From JAOUEA01 sp963810915 (GTDB taxonomy: Bacteria; Actinomycetota; UBA4738; HRBIN12), in NCBI GenBank assembly GCA_963810915.1, contig CAWEPH010000001.1, positions 558,001 to 622,000 of the forward strand: a DNA stretch of 64,000 nucleotides. Direction: 5' to 3'. Numbering within the stretch: position 1 is the stretch's first letter; each line of letters opens with the position of its first letter. Below the pieces are notes generated by a model. It searched no databases and was not told the origin of the DNA. It was given only the letters and a program-made list of their open reading frames with translations. Shown piece after piece: positions 25,053 to 33,318 of this stretch. The position numbers and the translations under genes were made by a program.

Positions 25053-26510
25053 TTGGAGTTCGAGCCGGAGGGCTTCGTGCTGACATCGCCCAGGAACCCG
25101 AGGATCGCGGCCGCCACACGCCTGAAGAAACGAGCGTTCCGAGAGACGGACGGCCGGTTCCTGGTGGAGGGGGCACAATCGGTGTCCGAGGCGCTCGATG
25201 AGCCCGCCGGGCTCGAGACGCTCTTCGCCACCGACGACCTCGACCCGCTGGTGGTGCGCGCCCGCCGAGCAGGCGTCGAGATCCAGCTCGTCAGCGACGA
25301 CGTGATGGCCAGGCTCACCTCGACCGTCACCCCTCAGGGTCTGGTCGGGGTGGCCCCGTTCCTCGATGTCGAGCTGGAGGCGATCCCCGACAGCGGCTGC
25401 GTGGCGGTTCTCCACGAGGTGCGCGACCCGGGTAACGCCGGGACGGTGCTGCGCTCGGCCGATGCCGCCGGTGCCACCGGCATCGTGTTCACGGAGACGT
25501 CGGTCGACGTCTACAACCCGAAGACCGTCCGCGCCTCCGCAGGTTCGCTCTTCCATCTCCCGATCGTGCGTGGCGTGTCGGTCCCCGACGCGGTCGACGC
25601 GCTGCACGCTCGCGAGTTCCGCGTCCTGGCGATGTCCGCTGATGCCGCCGGGGATCTCTACCGCACCGATCTCTCGGGGCCGGTCGCGTTCCTGTTCGGG
25701 AACGAGGCCCGCGGGCTGCCCGAGGAGGTGGCCGCGCTGGCTGATGCCCGCGTGCGGGTGCCCCACGCTGGACGCGCCGAGTCCCTGAACCTGGCCGCGG
25801 CCGCCACCGTCTGTCTCTTCGAGTGGGCGCGACGGGTGGCGCGCCAGGGCGAGGCACTCGAGTCGATCATCGCAGCGGCCGCGCACGACATCCGATCACC
25901 CCTCACGGCGATGAAAGGGTTCGGGTACGCGCTCGAGAAGCGATGGGAGCAGATGACCGAGGAGCAACGTGCCCTGATGCTGCAGGGCATCGTGCACGAC
26001 GCGGATCGCATGGACACGATCCTGCGCCACCTCGTCGACGCCGCGCGGGTGGTGGGCGGCAATCTCGAGCTCTTCCGTGAGCAGGTCGATGTGGGGGATC
26101 TCGTGCGCTCCGTCGCGGAGGCGCAGCGTCGAGATCCGGATCACCCGCCGATCGAGTGGGGCGGCGAGCTCGAGCCCGTGTTCGCGGACCCGGCGCGACT
26201 CAAGACGACGCTCCTCGCCTTCGTCGAATCGCTGATCTGGTGGGCACGCCAGGGGAGCGTGCGCGTCCGTGCCGAGCGCCTCGGGGAGGACCTGCACCTC
26301 TGGGCCGAACGGGACGGTGCCGAGCTGTCACAGGCGGATGCCGACGCCCTGTTCGTCCCTCGCCGCCCGGGAGAGGGAGCGGGCAGCAAGATCGGTCTCT
26401 TCGTCGCCCGTGGGGTGGCGGAGGCCCAAGGGGGGCGCACCTGGGCCGAGGTCGACGACGGATGCCTCGGGTTCCACGTGCGATTGCCGGCCACGCCGGA
26501 CGCGGTCTGA
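25053..26510 (+). CDS. SPOUT (TrmH-type) RNA 2'-O-methyltransferase fused to a histidine-kinase-like module
   Basis: One uninterrupted 485-residue frame holds two modules. Residues ~8-258 are a SpoU/TrmH RNA ribose methyltransferase: an N-terminal substrate-binding domain, then motif 1 (RDPGNAGTVLRSADAAG), motif 2 (FLFGNEARGLP) and motif 3 (AESLNLAAAATVCLFEW). After about ten residues comes a HisKA-like dimerisation helix with HDIRSPLTAMKGF (histidine near 278) and an HATPase-like domain (about 370-480) ending GAGSKIGLFVARGVAEAQGG. The N-box is poor (VESLIWWARQG) and no DxGxG is obvious, so ATP binding is doubtful. No PAS, HAMP or membrane segment. TTG 25053 or GTG 25077 could start it. Position between rplT and pheS is where actinobacteria carry an rRNA methyltransferase gene. 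Confidence 0.87.
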   Translation: MEFEPEGFVLTSPRNPRIAAATRLKKRAFRETDGRFLVEGAQSVSEALDEPAGLETLFATDDLDPLVVRARRAGVEIQLVSDDVMARLTSTVTPQGLVGVAPFLDVELEAIPDSGCVAVLHEVRDPGNAGTVLRSADAAGATGIVFTETSVDVYNPKTVRASAGSLFHLPIVRGVSVPDAVDALHAREFRVLAMSADAAGDLYRTDLSGPVAFLFGNEARGLPEEVAALADARVRVPHAGRAESLNLAAAATVCLFEWARRVARQGEALESIIAAAAHDIRSPLTAMKGFGYALEKRWEQMTEEQRALMLQGIVHDADRMDTILRHLVDAARVVGGNLELFREQVDVGDLVRSVAEAQRRDPDHPPIEWGGELEPVFADPARLKTTLLAFVESLIWWARQGSVRVRAERLGEDLHLWAERDGAELSQADADALFVPRRPGEGAGSKIGLFVARGVAEAQGGRTWAEVDDGCLGFHVRLPATPDAV

Positions 26511-26539
26511 TCGTTCCCGGGGCCGCGGGACCCCCTTGC

Positions 26540-26545
26540 TAGACT
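26540..26545 (+). promoter_or_regulatory. -10 box (TAGACT) before pheS
   Basis: TAGACT lies ten bases before the pheS ATG, giving a very short or absent leader. No T-box or leader peptide is present in the 45-base gap. Confidence 0.45.
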
Positions 26546-26555
26546 CGGCAGCCTG

Positions 26556-27611
26556 ATGGATGCCGAGGAGCTCCTGCACACCTTCGATGCCGAGCGGACG
26601 CGAGGCCTCGCCCGCTTCGCCGACGCGGGCAGCCTCGAGGAGCTCGAGTCCGCGCAGGTCGAGGTCCTCGGACGCAGGTCCGCGCTCTCCGCGGCCCAGA
26701 AGGCGCTCGGGGGCCTGTCGGAGGACGATCGCCGGGCCGTGGGGAAGGTCGCGAACGACGTGCGGGTTGCCCTGAACGCGGCCCTGGAGGCGCGCAGGGC
26801 GGACCTGCGCGCCGAGGCCGAAGCCGTGCTCTTGGAAGCCGACCGGGTGGATCTCACGCTGCCGGGCCGGCGCCCGCGAACCGGGTCGCTCCATCCGCTC
26901 ACGATCGTCGAGCGCGAGCTCGTCGGGGTGTTCACGAGCCTGGGGTTCCGGGTGGCCGAGGGCCCGGAGATCGAGGACGACTGGCACAACTTCCAGGCGC
27001 TCAACATCCCGCCCGATCATCCCGCGCGCACCATGAAGGACTCGTTGTACGTGAGCGTGCCCGGTCACCCCGAGCTGCTGCTGCGGACGGAGACGAGCGC
27101 GGTGCAGATCCGCACCATGCAGTCCCAGCCGCCGCCCGTGTACATCGTCGCGCCTGGGCGGGTCTTCCGTCGCGAGACCCCCGACGCCACCCACTCGCCC
27201 GTCTTCCACCAGCTCGAGGGCCTCGCGGTGGACGAGGGCATCACGTTCGCCGACCTGAAGGGGACCCTGGAGGCCGCGGTGAAGGCCCTCTTCGGTGAGG
27301 GTCGCCGCGTCCGCTTGGGTCCGGCGTTCTTCCCGTTCGTCGAACCAGGATGCGAGGTGGGCGTCTCGTGTTTCAAGTGCGACGGGGTCGGATGTCGCGT
27401 CTGCGGCAACGGATGGATCGAGCTCCTCGGGGCCGGCATGGTTCATCCGCAGGTCCTGGAGAACTGCGGATACGACCCCGAACGCGTCACGGGGTTCGCC
27501 TTCGGGATGGGGATCGACCGGGTGGCACTCCTCAAGTACGCGATCCCGGACATCCGCATGCTCTTCGACGGCGATGCTCGGTTCCTCGCGCAGTTCGAGG
27601 GCGTCGCATGA
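26556..27611 (+). CDS. pheS: Phenylalanyl-tRNA synthetase alpha subunit
   Basis: PheS carries the catalytic site of the (alpha-beta)2 synthetase. The 351-residue protein has an N-terminal coiled-coil tRNA-binding region (to about residue 85), class II motif 1 near HPLTIVERELVGVFTSLGF, motif 2 around GRVFRRETPDATHSPVFHQ, and motif 3 FAFGMGIDRVALLKY near the C-terminus. ATG start; ATGA overlap with pheT. Confidence 0.96.
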   Translation: MDAEELLHTFDAERTRGLARFADAGSLEELESAQVEVLGRRSALSAAQKALGGLSEDDRRAVGKVANDVRVALNAALEARRADLRAEAEAVLLEADRVDLTLPGRRPRTGSLHPLTIVERELVGVFTSLGFRVAEGPEIEDDWHNFQALNIPPDHPARTMKDSLYVSVPGHPELLLRTETSAVQIRTMQSQPPPVYIVAPGRVFRRETPDATHSPVFHQLEGLAVDEGITFADLKGTLEAAVKALFGEGRRVRLGPAFFPFVEPGCEVGVSCFKCDGVGCRVCGNGWIELLGAGMVHPQVLENCGYDPERVTGFAFGMGIDRVALLKYAIPDIRMLFDGDARFLAQFEGVA

Positions 27612-29991
27612 GGATCGTGCTGTCCTGGCTCCGGGAGTTCGTCCCCACGGAGTTGGATGCGGAGGACCTCGCCGAGCTCATCACGCGTCAGGGTGTGAAG
27701 GTCGAGGAGATCATCCGGCCCTGGGCGGGGCTCGAAGACGTCGTGGTGGCGCGCGTGAACGAGGTCGGCGACCATCCCGAACTCGGACAAGCTCTGCGTC
27801 GCGAGGGTGGACGACGGGACCGGGGAGCAGGTGGTCTGCGCCGGCGTGAGGAACTTCGTCGCCGGCGACCTCGTGCCGTGGGCGAAGCCCGGCTCGCGCG
27901 TGCCGGTCCTCCCGGAGCCCCTCGCCCCACGCAAGCTCCGGGGCGTCGTCTCCAACGGGATGCTCTGCTCGCCGCGGGAGCTGAACATCGCGGACGTCCA
28001 TCTCGGGATCCTGGTCCTCGACCCGCGCGAGGGGCTCCGCGTGGGGGACGACGTCAAGTCCGTCCTCGGTCTGGACGATGCCGTCCTCGACGTCGAGGTT
28101 GAGCCCAACCGCCCGGACTTCCTCAGCGTGTACGGCGTGGCGCGTGAGGTCGCGGCCGGCACGGGCGTCCCCCTGCGTGCGCCCGATCTCGAGCTGCATG
28201 AATCCGATGAGGAGGCCGCCTCGGTGGCCTCGATCCGCCTCGACGCTCCCGAGGGCTGCCCCGACTACCTCGCCAGGATCATCCGCGGCGTGGATGCCTC
28301 GGGGGTGAGCCCCTTGAAGGTGCAGGCGCGTCTCACCGCCTCGGGCATGCGCCCGGTCTCGAACGTGGTGGACGCCACGAACTACACCATGCTCGAACTG
28401 GGCCAACCGCTCCACGCGTTCGACATGGACCGGCTCACCGGCCCCGGCATCGTCGTGCGCTACGCGAGCGACGGCGAGCGGCTGGTGACCCTCGACGACG
28501 TGGAGCGCACCCTGACGTCGGAGGACCTGCTCATCTGCGACCTGGAGCGTCCCGTCGCCCTGGCCGGCGTGATGGGTGGAGCCACCTCCGAGGTCTCCGA
28601 GGAGACCCGCGACATCCTGCTGGAGAGCGCATATTTCACGCGCACGGGGGTCCTGCGCACCGCGCGGCGGCTGGATCTGCACAGCGAGGCGTCGCACCGG
28701 TTCGAGCGCGGGGCCGATCCGGAGGGGCTGGATCGGGCCGCCGCCCGCTGCGCCCAACTCATCACCTCCTGGGCGGGCGGCCGGGTGCTGCGCGGGGTGA
28801 CGCGGTCCGGGTCGGCTCCCGACCGATCGTGGGTCGGGATGCGACCGTCGCGCGCCTCGATGCTGCTGGACTACGAGGTGACCGCCGCGGACGCCGAGTC
28901 GGTATTCGACCGCCTCGAGATGGCGCATCGTCCGCACGAGGACCGCGTCGAGGTCGAGGTCCCCGGATACCGGGTCGACATCGACCGGGAGGTGGATCTC
29001 ATCGAGGAGGTCGCCCGGCTCCAAGGGTACGACCGCATCGGTGCAACGATGCCGAGCGCGGGTCAGGCGGGCGGCGTGCCCGCGCCCTACGCGTTCCGCA
29101 TGCGCGTGCGCGACGCGCTGGTGCGGGCGGGGCTGCGAGAGGTGTCCCTGCTCTCCTTCGCCTCAGCGGACGATCTCGCCCTCACCGGCGACGGCGACGC
29201 GATCGCGGTGGCCAATCCGCTGCAAACCGACGAGGGATACCTGCGCACGCGACTCACGCCCGGCCTGCTGCACGCGGTGGCTCGCAACCAGTCGCGCGGG
29301 GTGGCGGGCGTCGCCCTGTTCGAGATCGGCACGGTCTTCCGCCTCGGCGACCCGGTGGAGGAGCGGCCGAAGGTGGCTCTGGCGCTCGCGGGCCCTGCGG
29401 GAGAGGGTTGGAGCGTCTCGCCCCGCCCCTTCGACGTCCTGGACGCCAAGGGGATCCTCGAGGCGCTCATGGATGAGATGGGCGTCCTCGATTGGGGGCT
29501 CGGCGATCCGATCGCCGGACCCTTCCACCCGGGCCGTTCCGCGGCCGTGCTGGTGGACGGCGAACGTGCAGGGGTCATGGGAGAGCTGCATCCTCGTGTG
29601 GCCGAGTCGCTCGAACTGACGGGTCGGGTGGCCGTCGCTGAACTCGAGGTCGGCGCGCTCCTCGCCGCCACGCGCAAGGAGTTCGTGGTGCAGGAACCGC
29701 CCCGATTCCCGCCGGTGCGACGCGACCTCGCGTTCGTGGTGCCCGAGGACACGCCGGCGGGAGCGGTGCAGGCCGCCCTCGAGGAGGCGGCGGGAGAGCT
29801 CCTCGATGCCTGCCTGCTCTTCGACGTCTTCCGTGGCGGCATCGCTGCCCGCCGGGACGAAGAGCCTCGCGTACGCGGTCGACCTGCGGGCCCCGGATCG
29901 GACGCTCACGGGGGAGGAGTCCGACCTCGTGGTGGCGCGGATCGTCGACCGGCTGCGCACCGAGTTCGGCGCCGAGCTCCGCACCGCCTGA
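27608..29991 (+). CDS. pheT: Phenylalanyl-tRNA synthetase beta subunit (frame broken twice in this sequence)
   Basis: PheT provides editing and tRNA binding. Segments in three frames join to a normal protein of about 794 residues: MRIVLSWLREFVPTELDAED, then from about 27780 the OB-fold EMAP-like region (VDDGTGEQVVCAGVRNF), B3/B4 and B5 domains, and the C-terminal anticodon-binding domain SLPAGTKSLAYAVDLRAPDR. One extra base lies at about 27780 (expected HPNSDKL) and one at about 29840 (expected FRGGSLPAG). Both are single-base insertions at coordinates divisible by ten; I regard the gene as intact in the organism. Confidence 0.93.
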
Positions 29992-30021
29992 GGCCGTTCG
30001 CCCCCGCCCGCCGTCTCCGGA

Positions 30022-30027
30022 TAGACT
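30022..30027 (+). promoter_or_regulatory. -10 box (TAGACT) for leaderless argF
   Basis: TAGACT ends six bases before the GTG at 30034, so the transcript would begin at the start codon. No ARG box palindrome is obvious in the 42-base gap. Confidence 0.5.
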
Positions 30028-30033
30028 CGCGGC

Positions 30034-30954
30034 GTGGACACGGATTACCTCTCCGTCGACGACCTGTCCCCCGAGGAACTCCTCGATCTCCTGGCGTTGT
30101 CCGCCAAGGTGAAGGCGGATCCGGGAGCGTACACCTCCCACTTGGACGGCAAGACCGTCGCCCTCATCTTCGAGAAGCCGTCGACGCGCACGCGGGTCTC
30201 GTTCGAGGTGGGCGTCGCGCAGCTGGGCGCGCACCCGCTCGTCCTCGGTTCCAGCGAGTTGCAGCTCGGTCGAGGCGAAACGATCGAAGACACGGGTCGC
30301 GTGCTGAGCCGGTATGTGGACGCGATCGTGCTCCGCACGTTCGAACAAGAGCGGCTCGAGGTGCTGGCGGGGGCGGCAAGCGTGCCGGTCGTGAACTCGC
30401 TCAGCGACTTCGAGCACCCGTGCCAGGCGCTCGCCGACCTGCTCACCGTCCAGGAACGTCTCGGCGGCCCCGGTGGGCACGTGCTCACCTACCTCGGCGA
30501 CGGGAACAACGTCGCGCACTCCCTGCTGTTGGCCGGCGCGAAGTGCGGGATGACCGTGCGCGTGGCGACCCCTCCCGGCTTCGAGCCGATCCCCCAAGTG
30601 GTGCATCGCGCGGAGGAGATCGCGGCGCGGACGGGAGGCGCGGTCGAGGTCACGTCCGACCCGGAGGCGGCCTCCGACGGCGCCGACGTGCTGTACACGG
30701 ACGTGTGGGCGAGCATGGGACAGGAGAGCGAATCCGACGAACGCGCGCTGGTCTTCCCCGCGTACCAGCTGAACCAGAAGCTCGTCCAACGCGCGAACCC
30801 CGACGTCGTGGTGCTCCACTGTTTGCCGGCTCATCGAGGGCAGGAGATCACCGCCGAGGTGATGGACGGGCCTCGCTCCGCGGTTTGGGATCAGGCCGAG
30901 AATCGGCTCCACACGCAGAAAGCCTTGTTGCTCCGGCTCTTCGACCTGGCGTAG
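30034..30954 (+). CDS. argF: Ornithine carbamoyltransferase
   Basis: The 306-residue protein has STRTRVSFEVGVAQLG, the HPCQALADLLT motif and the ornithine-binding HCLPAHRGQEI that separates OTCases from aspartate carbamoyltransferases. It would make citrulline for arginine synthesis. It is not within an arginine operon; it stands between pheT and polX, with its own leaderless-type promoter. GTG start. A catabolic OTCase or a related carbamoyltransferase with another amine cannot be fully excluded. Confidence 0.9.
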   Translation: MDTDYLSVDDLSPEELLDLLALSAKVKADPGAYTSHLDGKTVALIFEKPSTRTRVSFEVGVAQLGAHPLVLGSSELQLGRGETIEDTGRVLSRYVDAIVLRTFEQERLEVLAGAASVPVVNSLSDFEHPCQALADLLTVQERLGGPGGHVLTYLGDGNNVAHSLLLAGAKCGMTVRVATPPGFEPIPQVVHRAEEIAARTGGAVEVTSDPEAASDGADVLYTDVWASMGQESESDERALVFPAYQLNQKLVQRANPDVVVLHCLPAHRGQEITAEVMDGPRSAVWDQAENRLHTQKALLLRLFDLA

Positions 30955-30961
30955 GCGCCTC

Positions 30962-32689
30962 GTGCCGCGAACCAACGACGACGTCGAACAAGCCCTGCAG
31001 GAGTACGCGGACCTGCTGTCGATCCTCTCCAACGATCCGTACAAGCCGCGGGCGTACGAGAAGGCGGGGCGTGCGGTGGGGGGGTACCCGGCCGACCTCG
31101 CCGGCATGGATCTGAAGCAGATCCTGCAGATCCCCGGGGTGGGATCCTCGATCGGGGAGAAGATCCATGCCCTCCTCACGACGGGCTCGATCCCGGAGCT
31201 CGAGGACCTGCGGGCGCAGATCCCCGGTGGGGTTCGCGAGATGATGTCCGTGCCGGGCCTCGGACCGAAGAAGGCGCTGCTCCTCTACCGGGAGCTCGGT
31301 ATCGCCTCGGTGGATGAGCTGGCGGCCGCGCTCGAGGGCGACCGGATAGCGGGGCTGAAAGGCTTCGGTCCCAAGACGCAGGACAACATCGCGCGGGGGA
31401 TCCAGCAGCTCAGCGCCTCGGGCGGGCGCGTCCAGGTGAGCCTCGCGCTCGATGTCGCCGAGACGCTGCTTGCCGAGCTCGAGCCGATGCGGCAGGTGCG
31501 CCGCGCCGCCTATGCGGGGTCGCTGCGGAGGATGGCCGAGACGATCGGCGACGTCGATCTACTGGTGGCGGCCAGCGACGCGGCGCCCGTCATGGCCAGG
31601 TTCACATCCCTGCCGCTCGTCGCCCGCGTCCTCGCTCATGGGGAGACCAAGTCGTCGATCGTGACCGACAAGGGGCTGCAGGTGGATCTCCGGGTGGTCC
31701 CGATCGAGGCCTGGGGCGCCGCCATGATTTACTTCACGGGATCCAAGCCGCACAACGTTCGGATCCGCGAGATGGCCGTGCGCAAGGGTCTCAAGCTCAA
31801 CGAGTACGGACTCTACCGGGCCAAGAGCGGGCGGCTCCTGGCCGCGGAGACCGAGGAGGCCGTGTACGAGCGGCTGGGACTGCCGTACATCCCTCCGACG
31901 CTTCGCGAGGACCGGGGGGAGCTGGAGGCCGCGCTCGCCGGCGAGCTCCCGGACCTGATCCAACAGCGACAGTTACGCGGCGATCTCCACACCCACACCA
32001 ACCTCACCGACGGGCTCGCGTCGTTGGAGGAGATGGTGCGGACCGCCTCGACGTACCGCTATGCCTACTACGCGGTCACCGATCACGCCCCGAACCTGTA
32101 CATGCAGCGGATGACCGACGAGAAGATCCTCGCCCAGCGGGTGGAGCTCGCGAAGCTGCAACAGGCGTACCCGAGGATGAGGCTGCTCCACGGCACGGAG
32201 CTCAACATCGACCTCGACGGCAGCGTGGACTGGGACGAGGACTTCCTGTCCGGCTTCGACATCACGGTGGCTTCGGTCCATTCGCACTTCACCCTGTCGA
32301 AGGAGGATCAGACCCGGCGGGTCATCCGCGCGATCGAGCATCCGTCGGTGAACGTCATCGGCCATCTGACCGGGCGGCGGATCGGCTCGCGCGCCGCGAT
32401 CGACCTCGATCTCGAGGAGGTCTTCAAAGCCGCCGCGCGCACCGGCACCGCGATGGAGGTGAACTCCCATCCGGACCGCCTCGATCTCAGGGACGAGAAC
32501 ATCCTGTGGGCCCGGCGCCATGGTGTGAAGTTCGCGATCGACACCGATGCGCACGCCCCCGTCCATCTGCCGTTGATCCGATTCGGTGTGGCGACGGCAC
32601 AGCGCGGCTGGCTCACGAAGGACGATGTCATCAACGCCTGGCCGATCGGCAAGCTCGAGCGGTTCCTACGCAAGGGCCGGGGGGCGTGA
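30962..32689 (+). CDS. polX: DNA polymerase/3'-5' exonuclease PolX
   Basis: Bacterial PolX combines a family X polymerase with a PHP phosphoesterase and acts in base excision and gap repair. In the 575-residue protein: helix-hairpin-helix segments (IPGVGSSIGEK, VPGLGPKKALLL), polymerase region with AYAGSLRRMAETIGDVDLLV (about 180-200), then a PHP domain from residue 340 (GDLHTHTNLTDG, DHAP, DTDAHAP) holding the metal histidines and aspartates. GTG start seven bases after argF; GTGA overlap with the glycosylase gene, suggesting a repair pair. Confidence 0.95.
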   Translation: MPRTNDDVEQALQEYADLLSILSNDPYKPRAYEKAGRAVGGYPADLAGMDLKQILQIPGVGSSIGEKIHALLTTGSIPELEDLRAQIPGGVREMMSVPGLGPKKALLLYRELGIASVDELAAALEGDRIAGLKGFGPKTQDNIARGIQQLSASGGRVQVSLALDVAETLLAELEPMRQVRRAAYAGSLRRMAETIGDVDLLVAASDAAPVMARFTSLPLVARVLAHGETKSSIVTDKGLQVDLRVVPIEAWGAAMIYFTGSKPHNVRIREMAVRKGLKLNEYGLYRAKSGRLLAAETEEAVYERLGLPYIPPTLREDRGELEAALAGELPDLIQQRQLRGDLHTHTNLTDGLASLEEMVRTASTYRYAYYAVTDHAPNLYMQRMTDEKILAQRVELAKLQQAYPRMRLLHGTELNIDLDGSVDWDEDFLSGFDITVASVHSHFTLSKEDQTRRVIRAIEHPSVNVIGHLTGRRIGSRAAIDLDLEEVFKAAARTGTAMEVNSHPDRLDLRDENILWARRHGVKFAIDTDAHAPVHLPLIRFGVATAQRGWLTKDDVINAWPIGKLERFLRKGRGA

Positions 32690-33318
32690 GTCGCCGTCGA
32701 CTGTCGCGCGCGTTCTTCGACCGGCCCGCGGTTGAGGTGGCGCCGGCGTTACTCGGACGGGTGCTGGTGCGCACCCTCGCGGACGGCGCCCGTCTGTCGG
32801 GACGCATCGTCGAAGCTGAGGCCTACGAGCCCGGTGACCCCGCGAGTCACGGGTTCCGAGGCCCGACGCCCCGGAACCGCACGATGTTCGGCCCCCCGGG
32901 ACATCTGTACGTCTATTTCACCTACGGTCATCACTGGATGATGAACGTGGTCACCCGGGCGCAAGGGCACGGCAGCGCCGTGCTCCTGCGCGCGCTCGAA
33001 CCGCTGGAGGGGTTGGAGACGATGGCGGCTGCGCGCGGGCGGAGCGCGCCTCGCGACCTGTGCTCCGGGCCCGGCAAGCTGGCGCAGGCGCTCGCCGTCA
33101 ACCGGGATCAGGACGGCGAGGATCTCGTGCGCGGGCACGTGGTCTGGCTGGAAGCAGGGGCGCCGCCCTCGTCCTCCTACGTGGCGACCGGGGGCCGGAT
33201 CGGCGTGAGCGTGGGCGCGGAACCGCAGTGGCGGTTCTGGGAGCGGGACAGCGAGTGGATCTCCCCGGGGCGACCGGGTCCGCCTAGCCCCCGGCGGAGG
33301 ACGCCGCGGACACCGTGA
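32686..33318 (+). CDS. DNA-3-methyladenine glycosylase, AAG/MPG family
   Basis: The 210-residue protein matches the AAG family: FFDRPAVEVAPALLGRVLVR, catalytic glutamate region IVEAEAYEPGDPASHGFRG, MFGPPGHLYVYFTYGHHWMMN and LCSGPGKLAQALAVNR. It excises alkylated or deaminated purines. GTG start in a GTGA overlap with polX. The C-terminal tail (proline/arginine-rich, last ~15 residues) runs past the end of the convergent PBP gene by 35 bases; the family core ends a little earlier. Confidence 0.94.
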   Translation: MSRRRLSRAFFDRPAVEVAPALLGRVLVRTLADGARLSGRIVEAEAYEPGDPASHGFRGPTPRNRTMFGPPGHLYVYFTYGHHWMMNVVTRAQGHGSAVLLRALEPLEGLETMAAARGRSAPRDLCSGPGKLAQALAVNRDQDGEDLVRGHVVWLEAGAPPSSSYVATGGRIGVSVGAEPQWRFWERDSEWISPGRPGPPSPRRRTPRTP

